NCBI GenBank assembly: GCA_016719575.1
Contig: JADJYV010000013.1
Location: forward strand, 124,001-188,000
DNA length: 64,000 nt
Direction of reading: 5' to 3'
DNA from: Pseudobdellovibrionaceae bacterium
GTDB taxonomy: Bacteria; Bdellovibrionota; Bdellovibrionia; Bdellovibrionales; Bdellovibrionaceae
The position numbers and the translations under genes are program-made. Under the pieces are notes generated by a model. The model saw nothing but the letters and a program-made list of their open reading frames with translations. It did not search any database and was not told where the DNA came from. This document shows positions 31,468-41,190 of this stretch, piece by piece; the stretch's first letter is position 1, and each line of letters starts with the position of its first letter.

Positions 31468-34239
31468 TTGAGAAGTTTCGTTACAGGTCTATTCTTTGGT
31501 CTAGCATATTTAAGTTCTGCACAGGCAGAATTGATTTCGGCGTTGATTTCAGACCAAGGGGATACAGTGCATCTAGAGCTCTCTGGGGTGCAAAATTGGG
31601 ATTACGACCTTCGAAGAGTTGAAAAATCTGGTAAAGACGCCTTTGAGCTCACCGTTGGTAGATTTGATGAGGCTTCCGTCAAGATTCTCGAAAAGTTTAA
31701 GAACGAAATGATTACTTCAGTAGCAGTCGATAAAAATGGTCCTGATGGTAAGTACATTTTAAGATTCGAAACCGCAGGAAGTGAACTTGAGAGTTTTGAT
31801 TACTTAACAGATCAGCCTTCAAGACTGATCGTGGACTTTTTTCCAAACGTGAACAAAGTAAAAAGTAAAGAAGCAAAATTGCCAAAAAAAGAAGAGAAGA
31901 TAAGAATCAATGTTGGAAAGAAAAATGTTGAAACTAAATCTTTGCAGAAACAGCCCCGCACGAATCGAGAGCCAGCCACCACAGATATTCTTGTTGTAAA
32001 AAATGACGGCGTAAATATTCCGGCAAACGAGCTAGAGATTCGTTCTGGTGTGTTTGACGGCGCCGACTTAAACTTCGAACGCTTCAAAATGAAAGATCAT
32101 GAAGTAGCTGACGAAGATATCATTCGAAGCAAGCAGAACTACTATATTCCTTTTCCTATGTTGCAGACCGAAAATCACTATTGGGAAAAGATGAAAATTG
32201 CGAATCCTATTTATGAGATTTCGCCGAAAAATTCTGATGAAAATAAGCAAGCTCGGCTTCTTCTGACACTGTTTGATAAAAAAAGGTACGCAGTCTATTT
32301 AAAAACAGTGGAGTGGTTCAAAAATAAATATCCAAATTCTGAGTACGGTGAAATTGTCGATTTTATGACGGCAGACGTATATAGAAAACTTTGGGAAGAG
32401 AAGTTGGATCAAAAATTTTATGAAATTGCACAGACAAAGTATAAACAATGTTTGCAGAACTATCCAAACTCACCCCTTTTAGAAAAAACTTCCATGGCAT
32501 TGGGTTATTCCGCTCTTGAAAAGGCAGACGCTCTTGGTGCAATTCGAATATTTAACGAGCACCAAGAAAAAAATTATGCTGGAAGTCCGACAGCTATGTC
32601 TAATGATCTGGCTAAGCTGGGCATCGGTGCCAGTCTGGCCAAATTGAATCGCTTTACAGAAGCCTCTGATGTTTATGACGCCTTAGAAAAAAATAGCCCT
32701 CATAGGGAGATTCGAGCTGAAGCTTCGTATAGAAAAGGGGATGTTTTTGTGCAATCGAAAGACTTCAAAAAAGCCGTCGAATTGTACAAAGAAGCGATTA
32801 AAAAGTATCCTGAAAATCAAACCGAGTATCCAAATGCCTTTTACAATCAAGCAGAAGCGTTGTTTGGAATGGGTGATTACGTAAAAAGTCTTGATGTGTA
32901 CTTAGATTTTATAAAGAAGTTTCCGTCGCATCAGCATGCTGCCTTTGCCATGACTCGTCTTGGTGAACTATTGGAAATAATGGGTGCTGATAAAGCTAAA
33001 GTGGTAGGCGCCTATTTGGAAACGTTTTTTCGATACGGAGAAAACGACAATACGATCATCGCTCGACTTCGCCTCGCGAATGCTCGCATGAAAAGTATGA
33101 AGCCTAAAGAGGTTGAGGCCTCCGTTAAAGAAATGTTATCTCTTGTAACTCGACTTGATCTTCCTAATGTTGAGCAGTTTGCAACAATATTGATTTCAGA
33201 TGGTTATACATCACGAAATGAGCATAATAAGGCAATAGATCTGCTAACGACGTATTATAAACAAAACCCGACCACAGTTGATAGAGATCTTTTTGGCAAA
33301 CGAATTGTTGGAAATATTACAGAAGAAATTGGCAGACAAATCCGAAGCGGCAATTTTATAAACGCACTAAAAATACATAAAAAACATCAGGATGGATGGT
33401 TAAAAAACCATGAGCGCTTAGATACTAAATTCTATGTAGCCAAGGCTTTCGAGGATGCCGGGGCCCATAAAGTAGCTGAAAAAAATTATCGTGATGTTTT
33501 AAATCAAATTTATGCAATTAAAGGCAACCCTAAAGAAAAAGAACTTCTTTTTACACAGCATTCACCGAATGAAGACGAGTTAAATCTGAGGCTAGCGATG
33601 ACTTCGTTTCAACAAAAGAAATTAAATCAAGCCTATGACTATCTAAAAAACATCAAGTCACCTGATAAACTGCCAGAAAATCAGCAGATTGAACGCATAC
33701 GGCTTGCCGTTGATTTATTAGAGAAAAGAGGAGATCTTGATTCTGCGGCCCGCTACTTAACAGAACTCTTAAAGTCATGGAAGGGGCAAGCAGCACTTGT
33801 TGCTGAGCCTTATTTGCGATTAGCTCAATTGGAACTTAAGCAAGAAAAGGTGGACCAAGCTATTGTATCCCTCAAGGTTGTTGACACGCTTATGGCCGAT
33901 TCGAAGGGTGTCCCGGCCAACATTCATGCTCAGAGCTTAGAGCTACTCGGAAAAATTTATTCCGAAAAGTCCGAAACAGCAGAGGCCATCTCTGCCTATT
34001 CTCGACTATTGGATAGCTATGAAGACAAACGACCCTTGGCATCGATTCGCTACAAGCTAGGTCAAATCTATTTTAATAAAGGGGACTTGCAGAAGGCAGC
34101 TGAAGTTTGGGGAACTTTAAAGGGTTCGAAAAATGAATTTTGGTATAACTTAGCGCAAGAACAACTAAAAAATTCAGACTGGCGCGGAGACTACAAAAAA
34201 TATATCCAGCGCATTCCTGCAATGTCGAAGCAACAATAG
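31468..34239 (+). CDS. Large TPR-repeat exported protein at head of flagellar operon
   Basis: About 923 residues. N-terminal signal peptide (LRSFVTGLFFGLAYLSSAQA), an AMIN-like beta region (about 20-130), a charged linker, then repeated TPR/Tol-Pal-type helical units across about 250-910 (for example ASYRKGDVFVQSKDFKKAVE, ALFGMGDYVKSLDVYLDFIK). TPR arrays bind other proteins, so a periplasmic scaffold or assembly factor for the flagellum is plausible, but no specific role is known to me. TTG at 31468 has AAGGAG with ideal 8-base spacing and is the likely start; a GTG at 31459 overlaps that site. The next gene begins 7 bases after the stop. Confidence 0.82.
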   Translation: MRSFVTGLFFGLAYLSSAQAELISALISDQGDTVHLELSGVQNWDYDLRRVEKSGKDAFELTVGRFDEASVKILEKFKNEMITSVAVDKNGPDGKYILRFETAGSELESFDYLTDQPSRLIVDFFPNVNKVKSKEAKLPKKEEKIRINVGKKNVETKSLQKQPRTNREPATTDILVVKNDGVNIPANELEIRSGVFDGADLNFERFKMKDHEVADEDIIRSKQNYYIPFPMLQTENHYWEKMKIANPIYEISPKNSDENKQARLLLTLFDKKRYAVYLKTVEWFKNKYPNSEYGEIVDFMTADVYRKLWEEKLDQKFYEIAQTKYKQCLQNYPNSPLLEKTSMALGYSALEKADALGAIRIFNEHQEKNYAGSPTAMSNDLAKLGIGASLAKLNRFTEASDVYDALEKNSPHREIRAEASYRKGDVFVQSKDFKKAVELYKEAIKKYPENQTEYPNAFYNQAEALFGMGDYVKSLDVYLDFIKKFPSHQHAAFAMTRLGELLEIMGADKAKVVGAYLETFFRYGENDNTIIARLRLANARMKSMKPKEVEASVKEMLSLVTRLDLPNVEQFATILISDGYTSRNEHNKAIDLLTTYYKQNPTTVDRDLFGKRIVGNITEEIGRQIRSGNFINALKIHKKHQDGWLKNHERLDTKFYVAKAFEDAGAHKVAEKNYRDVLNQIYAIKGNPKEKELLFTQHSPNEDELNLRLAMTSFQQKKLNQAYDYLKNIKSPDKLPENQQIERIRLAVDLLEKRGDLDSAARYLTELLKSWKGQAALVAEPYLRLAQLELKQEKVDQAIVSLKVVDTLMADSKGVPANIHAQSLELLGKIYSEKSETAEAISAYSRLLDSYEDKRPLASIRYKLGQIYFNKGDLQKAAEVWGTLKGSKNEFWYNLAQEQLKNSDWRGDYKKYIQRIPAMSKQQ

Positions 34240-34246
34240 AGGAAAT

Positions 34247-35098
34247 ATGTCATTTATCGAGCTTGAAAATTTAAATTTAAATAACGAAAAGTCGATACGC
34301 CTAAAAGCAATGATACCTGCGATCCGTGCCTCTCGAGCAAATGTATGTATTAGTGGCCCAATAGGCTGTGGGAAAAGCTATTTGGCAAAATATCTTTTAG
34401 GTGCCTCCTCGTTTGAAATGGTTGATGTCGAGCAACTTTCTGAAAACTTTGATTTCAGGACGATTTTTGCGGATGAAACCCGGGAGGCATTTTTATTTGA
34501 AAACATAGAGAACCTGTCGAGAGCGCATCAGCGATCGATGTTTGAATGCATTGAGGCGCGAGCTGAAGATTCCCGCGTGCGAATTTTGTCAACAAGCAAG
34601 GTCTCCTTAAAAGGTTTAGCACTGAGAGGTGGCTTTAGAGAGGACTTGTATTATCGATTAACAGTTTTAAATATTGAACTGCCGGCGCTTAAAGAACAGC
34701 TTTCGGAAATTGGAGTTTTGGCTAAGCATTTGGTTACCTCGTTCGGATATATCCATAAGAAAAACAATTTAGCACTGACTGCGGATGCGATCGAAAAGCT
34801 GAGTTGCTGGAACTGGCCAGGCAATATTCGAGAGTTAGAAAATGTTCTGGAACGATCTGTTATTCTTTCGAAAGGTGATCAAGTCACAGCTGCAGAGATC
34901 GCTATTGAAAGTATTGAAGAAAAGGCGTATGCAGAAAATTTTTCTGGATTGACCTTATCAGAAGTCGAGCAGCGACTCATATTGCAAACACTGCAAATAA
35001 CTGAGCAAAACAGAACCCGTGCTGCAGAGATCCTTGGAATAAGTATTCGAACTTTAAGAAATAAACTTAATGAATACAGGCAGGCAGGTTTAGTATGA
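34247..35098 (+). CDS. Degenerate NtrC-family activator homologue in flagellar operon
   Basis: 283 residues: AAA+ domain then Fis-type helix-turn-helix (LNRTRAAEIL-like region, QNRTRAAEILGISIRTLRNK, about 253-272). Walker A is intact (GPIGCGKSYLAK, about 37-48) and the GGFREDLYYRL arginine finger and WPGNIRELENVLERS sensor II are conserved. However, there is no N-terminal receiver domain, the GAFTGA sigma-54-contact loop is missing from a shortened Walker A-B interval, and Walker B reads AFLFENIENL where FLDEIGDM is expected. It therefore looks unable to act as a normal sigma-54 activator; a regulator acting by partner binding is possible. It overlaps flgB by ATGA. Confidence 0.85.
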   Translation: MSFIELENLNLNNEKSIRLKAMIPAIRASRANVCISGPIGCGKSYLAKYLLGASSFEMVDVEQLSENFDFRTIFADETREAFLFENIENLSRAHQRSMFECIEARAEDSRVRILSTSKVSLKGLALRGGFREDLYYRLTVLNIELPALKEQLSEIGVLAKHLVTSFGYIHKKNNLALTADAIEKLSCWNWPGNIRELENVLERSVILSKGDQVTAAEIAIESIEEKAYAENFSGLTLSEVEQRLILQTLQITEQNRTRAAEILGISIRTLRNKLNEYRQAGLV

Positions 35099-35499
35099 GC
35101 AATCTATTTGATAAAACAACAAATGCACTAGCTACGTCTCTAGCGATGCGACAGCTTCGTCATAATGTGACGGCGGCCAATGTGGCAAATGCAGAAACAC
35201 CTGGATATCACGCTAAAAAGGTCGATTTTGAAGAGGCACTTTCGCGGGCGATTGATCTAGATGGACTTCGCGGCATGAGCACAAGTAGTTTGGATCATAT
35301 TTCAGTCGGTGGACCTTCCGCTGCCGTCCGCCCTGATGTTTACGAAAATCCCGAAGGGGCAATTAACAATGATGGCAATACGGTAGACCTCGAAAAAGAA
35401 ATGTCTGCCTTGTCTGAAAATGCAATTTTGTACAAGTCTGCGTTGCAGTTAATAAATAAAAAAATGGCGGCTCTTAAATACGCTATTGGCGATAGATAA
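35095..35499 (+). CDS. flgB: Flagellar basal-body rod protein FlgB
   Basis: 134 residues with the rod-protein pattern: N-terminal LRHNVTAANVANAETPGYHAK and C-terminal heptad-rich segment (VDLEKEMSALSENAILYKSA). FlgB is the proximal rod subunit joining to the MS ring through FliE. Starts within an ATGA overlap with the AAA+ gene. Confidence 0.95.
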   Translation: MSNLFDKTTNALATSLAMRQLRHNVTAANVANAETPGYHAKKVDFEEALSRAIDLDGLRGMSTSSLDHISVGGPSAAVRPDVYENPEGAINNDGNTVDLEKEMSALSENAILYKSALQLINKKMAALKYAIGDR

Positions 35500-35516
35500 T
35501 ATTCTACGAGGTGTCC

Positions 35517-35960
35517 ATGGCTGACTTTTTTACGGGTATGAGGATTAGTGGAAGTGGTATGGCAGCGCAGAGAATGCGTATGAATACAATTTCGAGCAAC
35601 ATCGCAAATATTAATACAACTCAGAGCCCAGAGGGTGGGCCCTATAGACGCAAAGATGTTGTCTTTGAGGCAATGCCCGATGTAAAAAACTTCGGCGATA
35701 TTGTTTCGGCGACCAGTCCTAAGTCAGAATTTCAGAGAGTGCAGGTAACAGATATTATCTCTGACCGCAAAGCACCTATTTTAAAATACGAACCAGATCA
35801 TCCAGATGCAAATGCCGAAGGGTATGTTGCATACCCGAACATAAATTTAATGGAAGAAATGACCAATATGATACAGGCGTCTCGATCGTACGAGGCTAAC
35901 GTCTCGGCAATGCAGGCGACAAAAGATATGGCATTAAGCAGTCTCGAGATTGGTCGATAA
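35517..35960 (+). CDS. flgC: Flagellar basal-body rod protein FlgC
   Basis: 147 residues. N-terminal GSGMAAQRMRMNTISSNIAN and PYRRKDVVFEA, then C-terminal YPNINLMEEMTNMIQASRSYEAN are typical of FlgC. ATG 35517 with ACGAGG six bases upstream is preferred over the in-frame GTG at 35511. Lies 17 bases after flgB. Confidence 0.96.
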   Translation: MADFFTGMRISGSGMAAQRMRMNTISSNIANINTTQSPEGGPYRRKDVVFEAMPDVKNFGDIVSATSPKSEFQRVQVTDIISDRKAPILKYEPDHPDANAEGYVAYPNINLMEEMTNMIQASRSYEANVSAMQATKDMALSSLEIGR

Positions 35961-36036
35961 TGCGGATTAAATACTTGAAATGAATAGTATAAAGAGAATG
36001 GGTTGCTTATAATAGTTATCATGGAGATAGAGAGCT

Positions 36037-36381
36037 ATGGCTGGATTCACGGTATCAAGTGCAAATAACTTTTTAGACACGGGAGCGATAAGAGATTCGA
36101 AATCTCTTACAATTGAGCAACCGTTATCCTCTGGGTCGTCGCAATCTGTCGGAGCGGCAGGCAAAAGTTTTGCTGATACATTAAAGGGCGCTATCGAAAA
36201 TGTAAATCAGTTGCAAAAGGCATCGGACAAGAGCGCACAAGATTTAGCAACAGGTCGTACAGATAACGTTGCTGATGTTATGATTGCGGCAGAAAAAGCG
36301 GATATTGCTTTGCGAGTTATGGTGCAAATGCGAAACAAGATTATTGATGCTTATCAAGAAATCATGAAGATGCAGGTTTAA
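36037..36381 (+). CDS. fliE: Flagellar hook-basal body complex protein FliE
   Basis: 114 residues. The C-terminal half carries the FliE signature (SFADTLKGAIENVNQLQKAS, DVMIAAEKADIALRVMVQMRNKIIDAYQEIM). FliE links the rod to the MS ring. GGAGATAGAGAG precedes the ATG. A 76-base gap from flgC contains no feature that I see. Confidence 0.95.
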   Translation: MAGFTVSSANNFLDTGAIRDSKSLTIEQPLSSGSSQSVGAAGKSFADTLKGAIENVNQLQKASDKSAQDLATGRTDNVADVMIAAEKADIALRVMVQMRNKIIDAYQEIMKMQV

Positions 36382-36405
36382 ATTTAGGATGGCGGAGGAA
36401 TTACC

Positions 36406-38058
36406 TTGAATAAGATTTTTGGCGGAATAGTCGTTCAGTTCAGAGAGTTTTTTAAGAATCTCGGCCCGACAAAGAGAATGTCGATTATTGCCGTTTCGGT
36501 CATCGCCCTCATTACTTTATTTACGATGGTCTTCATGGTTTCGGGTAAGGACTATGTTCCTCTCTTTACGAACATTCCTGGAGACCAAGTCACGAACATC
36601 ATAGCAAAACTAAACGAAAAGAACATACCGTTTCAATTGCGCGACGAGGGTAAGTCAGTTGCAGTCCCTAAAGAGCTTTTGCACTCGACCCAAATGACAT
36701 TGATGTCAGAGGTTGGTTCGCCAAAATTAGGTAACATCGGCCTTGAAATTTTTGAAAAGCAAGACTTTGGAATTAATTCCTATGCCCAAAAAATCAACTA
36801 TCAGAGAGCTTTGCAGGGCGAACTCATGCGAGCTATTAATACGCTGACGGCGGTAAAGCAGTCTAAAGTGATACTTGCATTGCCGGCAAAAAAAACCTTT
36901 TTAGAAGAGGGTGGAAACCCCACTGCTTCTGTTGTTTTAGAATTGCATCAGGGCAAAGAGCTTTCTGCTGAGCAAATTCGCGGGATACGATATTTAGTAG
37001 CGAACGCAGTTGAGGGTTTAGACGCGGATCGAGTGACAGTTCTGGATGAGAGAGGAAAAGTTCTTACTAGAAAGTCGGGCGGCACGACTGCGGGTTCTGA
37101 CGAACTTCTTGATCTTAAACAAAAGGTGGAAGGCGAGCTCCAAGACCGTATTGAATCTATACTATCAAAAGTTGTTGGACATGCTAAGGTCATCGCAAAA
37201 GTGGATGCGACTCTCAATCATCGTATTGTGAGCTCGATCGAAGAATCGGTGGATCCTGATAAAACAGCGATTCGCAGTCAACAGAGCGAAGAAGAATCAT
37301 TGGATGGCTCGCGTACGAATCCTGCCGGGGTCCCTGGCTCACGTGCTAACTTGCCAGGTGCTGAAGATGCTGGGCAAGTCGGCTTTAAGCAAGATGTTAA
37401 AAAGGAGATCAAAACAACGAACTTCGAAGTTCCTAAAACAGTTCGAAATGTTAAAGAAGCAGCTGGAAATGTCGAACGTATAAGTGTCGCTGTGGTTGTC
37501 GACGGTATTATGCAGAATACCAAAAAAGAGGATGGCACGGTCGAAGTTAAGTACCTCCCAAGAAGCGCTGAAGAATTACAAAAATACGAGTCATTGGTTA
37601 AAAATGCAATTGGATTCAATGCGGCCCGAGGCGACAACGTTAAGATTGAAAACATTCAATTTCAGGCAGAAGACTTTACTGAGTCGGACAAGTTGTTAAC
37701 TAATTTAGAGAGAAAAAAGTTTATTCACGCCCTATTTAAGTGGGCTCTCTTGGGATTTACTCTCGTTTTATTTTTCTTTATTGTGGTTCGACCATTTATG
37801 CAATGGATTACAGATAGCTTTCAAGATTCTGTCGAGGAAATGCTTCCTAGAACGATCGAAGAGTTAGAAGAGCTTCAGTCGGTCGATAACACTTTGCCTG
37901 GGATGTCCTCTGCTTTACCAGTTTTGCAAGAGTCGATTGACCCAGAAAAGGCCGAGAGCGAACTTCTCAAAGATCGAATTATGGGAATCATGACTGGTGA
38001 TGAAGAAAAAGCGTCGAATGCCTTTGGCATGTGGTTGGTAAGAAAGGATGACCGATGA
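36406..38058 (+). CDS. fliF: Flagellar MS-ring protein FliF
   Basis: 550 residues. Two membrane helices (about 25-45 and 445-465) flank the periplasmic ring-building domains (GDQVTNIIAKLNEKNIPFQL; YQRALQGELMRAI; SKVILALPAKKTFLEE; SASVVLEL-type region). The cytoplasmic C-terminus ends at GMWLVRKDD for FliG binding. TTG start at 36406 with GGAGG seven bases upstream. Overlaps fliG by ATGA. Confidence 0.97.
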   Translation: MNKIFGGIVVQFREFFKNLGPTKRMSIIAVSVIALITLFTMVFMVSGKDYVPLFTNIPGDQVTNIIAKLNEKNIPFQLRDEGKSVAVPKELLHSTQMTLMSEVGSPKLGNIGLEIFEKQDFGINSYAQKINYQRALQGELMRAINTLTAVKQSKVILALPAKKTFLEEGGNPTASVVLELHQGKELSAEQIRGIRYLVANAVEGLDADRVTVLDERGKVLTRKSGGTTAGSDELLDLKQKVEGELQDRIESILSKVVGHAKVIAKVDATLNHRIVSSIEESVDPDKTAIRSQQSEEESLDGSRTNPAGVPGSRANLPGAEDAGQVGFKQDVKKEIKTTNFEVPKTVRNVKEAAGNVERISVAVVVDGIMQNTKKEDGTVEVKYLPRSAEELQKYESLVKNAIGFNAARGDNVKIENIQFQAEDFTESDKLLTNLERKKFIHALFKWALLGFTLVLFFFIVVRPFMQWITDSFQDSVEEMLPRTIEELEELQSVDNTLPGMSSALPVLQESIDPEKAESELLKDRIMGIMTGDEEKASNAFGMWLVRKDDR

Positions 38059-39089
38059 AATTACTCAAAGCTGAAAATGTAGAGTATGAACAGCTAAGAG
38101 GCTTTGATAAAGCTGCAATTCTCATCAATTATCTTGGCAAGGATGCTTTGCGTGTACTGTTAAAACGGCTTGATGATGGGGACATTCGCAAACTTATCAA
38201 CCAAATGACAAAGTATCGAGTTGTGCCCGTTCATGTGACAAAGCGGGTGCTTGAAGAATATTATGAAATGATAAGCGAGACCGAGGACTATATTTTCTCA
38301 GAACAGACATCTAGTAAGGACGTTATTGTCGACGCTTTGGGTGAAGAAAGAGCGCGCGGTATTCTGGGGGGATTGAATATCACCTCTGGGGGGCAGAGAT
38401 CTTTAGAAAGCTTAGAAATGGTTGATGCCAAGTCTCTAGCTAACTTTCTGGTAAATGAACACCCTCAAACCGTCGCAGTAATATTGGCCCACCTAGAGCC
38501 AGAAAAAAAAGGTGAGGTGTTAAAGCGTTTGCCTGAGGCATTGCAGGCAGAAGTTGTCTTGCGTATGGCAAACCTCGAGCATGTTGATCCTGAGCTCATT
38601 CGTGAAATTGACAAGGTTTTAAAGAATCAACTAGCAAATACGGCAACAGTTGAACAGTCAGCTTTGGGTGGCGTTCAACCAGTTGCAGAAATGCTCAACG
38701 TTATGGATAAGAACACTGAAACATCGATTATGTCTCGCCTCGAAGAAAAAGATCCGTTGTTGGCTGAAGAGATACGCAAGTTGATGTTTGTCTTCGATGA
38801 TATTGTTAAAATCGACGACCGAGGAATTCAATCTCTTCTTAAAGAAGTTCCGAATGAAAAATTGCTGTTAGCGCTTAAAACAGCGAGTGAAGATATTCGA
38901 GCGAAAATATTCAAAAATATTTCTGCCCGTGCGGCTGAGATGCTTCGCGAAGATCTTAGCAATATGGGTCCATCTCGGCTTTCTGATGTTGAGGGGGCAC
39001 AACAAGAAATTGTTAATGTGGCACGAAGATTAGAATCCGAGGGTAAAATCTTGATCGCAAGAGGTGGTTCAGAAGATGCCATGGTCTAA
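38055..39089 (+). CDS. fliG: Flagellar motor switch protein FliG
   Basis: 344 residues with FliG-N, middle and C domains: FDKAAILINYLGKDAL (about 19-34), EHPQTVAVILAHLEPEKKGEVLKRLP (about 134-159), and the charged C-terminal torque helix around LLKEVPNEKLLLALKTASED. It couples stator torque to rotor rotation and switches direction. Starts in an ATGA overlap with fliF. Confidence 0.97.
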   Translation: MKLLKAENVEYEQLRGFDKAAILINYLGKDALRVLLKRLDDGDIRKLINQMTKYRVVPVHVTKRVLEEYYEMISETEDYIFSEQTSSKDVIVDALGEERARGILGGLNITSGGQRSLESLEMVDAKSLANFLVNEHPQTVAVILAHLEPEKKGEVLKRLPEALQAEVVLRMANLEHVDPELIREIDKVLKNQLANTATVEQSALGGVQPVAEMLNVMDKNTETSIMSRLEEKDPLLAEEIRKLMFVFDDIVKIDDRGIQSLLKEVPNEKLLLALKTASEDIRAKIFKNISARAAEMLREDLSNMGPSRLSDVEGAQQEIVNVARRLESEGKILIARGGSEDAMV

Positions 39090-39849
39090 ACCGGTTCTTA
39101 CAAAAATTGCCGCCAGAGAAGTTGTCTTAGAATACGTGCCTAAAAAATTTGAATTAGGCACGCCAAAACAAGCTTTGGGATACCTCGAGACAAAAAAGCG
39201 AGGCGCAGACTTTCGTATGAACGAGACGATTCGAATTCAAACGGGCGTGGATTCGATTGAAAAGGAAAACGAAGAAGAAAAAATTGAAGCCCGTGCCCTA
39301 GAACTTCTAAAAGAAATTCAAGAATCTGCCTACAAAGAGGCATACGATCTTGGGATTTCTGAGGGACGTCATGAGGCCTTTACCAAATTCACAAGAGAAA
39401 TTGATGCCAAGCTTTCAGATACAGAAACACTTTTGAAGTCCTTAGAAGACGCCAAAAAAGAGATTATCAATTTTAACGAAGCTCATATGGTCCAACTAAT
39501 TTTTCAGGTTGCAACAAAGTTGGCTCGTGTCGAAGTTGAGAGAAATGATCAAGCTGTTGTTGAGATTTTGAGAGGTGCTATTACTTTAGCTCAAGACGAA
39601 GAAGAGATTACTGTAAGGGTATCGCCTGAGCAACACGAATTTCTTGAAGAATTAAAAAAGCAGAACGGTCGTCAGTTCGATTTTTTAAAAAAGGTTAAGT
39701 TTGAGCCAAGTCCTGACGTCTCCATTGGTGGCTGTATTGTAGAAACGAACTATGGCGAGGTCGACGCACGCATTGAACAACGTATTCATTCACTGTGGAG
39801 CACGTATCTTGAAAATATGCCAAAAGTTAAACCGAAAGTGGCCGTTTGA
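39076..39849 (+). CDS. fliH: Flagellar export apparatus regulator FliH
   Basis: 257 residues: helical acidic N-terminal half with a coiled coil (ENEEEKIEARALELLKEIQE), the Ala/Glu-rich LGISEGRHEAFTKF segment, and the FliH/YscL C-terminal domain (VQLIFQVATKLARVEVERND, SIGGCIVETNYGEVDARIEQ). It binds and restrains the FliI ATPase. I use ATG 39076; GTG 39064 is also in frame. It overlaps fliG by 14 bases. Confidence 0.94.
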   Translation: MPWSKPVLTKIAAREVVLEYVPKKFELGTPKQALGYLETKKRGADFRMNETIRIQTGVDSIEKENEEEKIEARALELLKEIQESAYKEAYDLGISEGRHEAFTKFTREIDAKLSDTETLLKSLEDAKKEIINFNEAHMVQLIFQVATKLARVEVERNDQAVVEILRGAITLAQDEEEITVRVSPEQHEFLEELKKQNGRQFDFLKKVKFEPSPDVSIGGCIVETNYGEVDARIEQRIHSLWSTYLENMPKVKPKVAV

Positions 39850-41177
39850 TGAGTGACTATGCTCTTAATTTTGATAAGTACGCAGAAATTTTGAACACTG
39901 TTCATTTAACGAAAGACAGTGGCAAAGTAACTGAAGTAAACGGGATGATTATCAAAGGCTATTTGCCTGGAGCAAGTGTCGGCAGCATCTGCGAAATTAC
40001 TCCCTCCGGGATAGATCGATCTTTTTTGGCGGAAGTCGTTGGCTTTAAGGATAAAAATGTTTTGATGATGCCCCTTGGTGACATGAGGGGCGTGGCACTT
40101 GGTTCCAAAATTATTCTAGCCCGTCAAATTGCAACAGTCAAAGCTGGTAACGAGTTGCTCGGACGAGTGGTGGATGGTCTTGGTCGCCCCTTGGACGAAT
40201 ATGGTGAACTCGAAAATTTCAAGGAAGTTCCACTCTACAGCGAAGTTCGAAATCCGTTAGAGCGAAAGCCCATACGTGAACCTTTAGATTTAGGAGTACG
40301 TGCTATCAACGCCACTTTGACTGTTGGGCAGGGGCAACGGGTCGCTATTCTGGCCGGTTCGGGCGTTGGAAAATCAGTTCTATTAGCCATGATGGCAAGA
40401 TATACAACTGCGGATGTCAATGTGATTGCACTCATCGGTGAGCGGGGGCGCGAAGTACGAGAGTTTATTGAAAACGATCTTGGCCCTGAGGGTATGAAAC
40501 GATCGGTCATTGTTTGCGTGACGAGTGACCAAAGCCCGCTCTTGCGAATGAGAGGATCTTTTGTTGCAACGGCGATCGCTGAGTACTTTGCGGCCAGAGG
40601 GAAAAATGTGTTACTCATGATGGACTCGGTGACTCGTTTCGCAATGGCACAGCGAGAAATAGGCCTTAGTACAGGAGAGCCACCGTCATCGAAAGGCTAT
40701 ACGCCGAGCGTATTTTCGACTCTGCCCAAACTTTTAGAAAGAGCAGGTGCTTTTGAAGGCCAAGGAAGTATTACAGGCCTCTATACTACATTAGTAGAAG
40801 GCGATGACATGAACGATCCAATTGGGGATGCAGTTCGTTCGATTGTTGATGGTCACATTGTTCTCAGCCGCGCGCTCGCACACAAAGGTCATTACCCAGC
40901 GATAGACGTATTACAGAGTGCGAGTCGGGTTATGAGAAATGTTGCAACTTCAGAACATGTCAAAATGGCAAACAAAATCCGTGAAATATTGGCGACCTAC
41001 AAAGAGGCTGAAGATTTAATCAATATCGGCGCCTATAAGGCAGGAGCAAATCCTAAGATCGATAAGGCAGTGAAACTGATCGACGGAATAAATTCATTTT
41101 TAAAGCAGCAAGTCGAGGATCCTACCAATTTCAATCAGTGTCTTAGAATGATGCAAGGTCTATTGGTAAACTCCTAA
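39849..41177 (+). CDS. fliI: Flagellum-specific export ATPase FliI
   Basis: 442-residue ATPase of the F1-beta-like export family: Walker A GSGVGKSVLLAMMA (about 177), ALIGERGREVREFIE, Walker B LLMMDSVTRFAMAQ, and TGEPPSSKGYTPSVF. It energises unloading of substrates at the flagellar export gate. TGATG overlap with fliH (1 base). Confidence 0.97.
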   Translation: MSDYALNFDKYAEILNTVHLTKDSGKVTEVNGMIIKGYLPGASVGSICEITPSGIDRSFLAEVVGFKDKNVLMMPLGDMRGVALGSKIILARQIATVKAGNELLGRVVDGLGRPLDEYGELENFKEVPLYSEVRNPLERKPIREPLDLGVRAINATLTVGQGQRVAILAGSGVGKSVLLAMMARYTTADVNVIALIGERGREVREFIENDLGPEGMKRSVIVCVTSDQSPLLRMRGSFVATAIAEYFAARGKNVLLMMDSVTRFAMAQREIGLSTGEPPSSKGYTPSVFSTLPKLLERAGAFEGQGSITGLYTTLVEGDDMNDPIGDAVRSIVDGHIVLSRALAHKGHYPAIDVLQSASRVMRNVATSEHVKMANKIREILATYKEAEDLINIGAYKAGANPKIDKAVKLIDGINSFLKQQVEDPTNFNQCLRMMQGLLVNS

Positions 41178-41190
41178 AACGGGAATCTGA

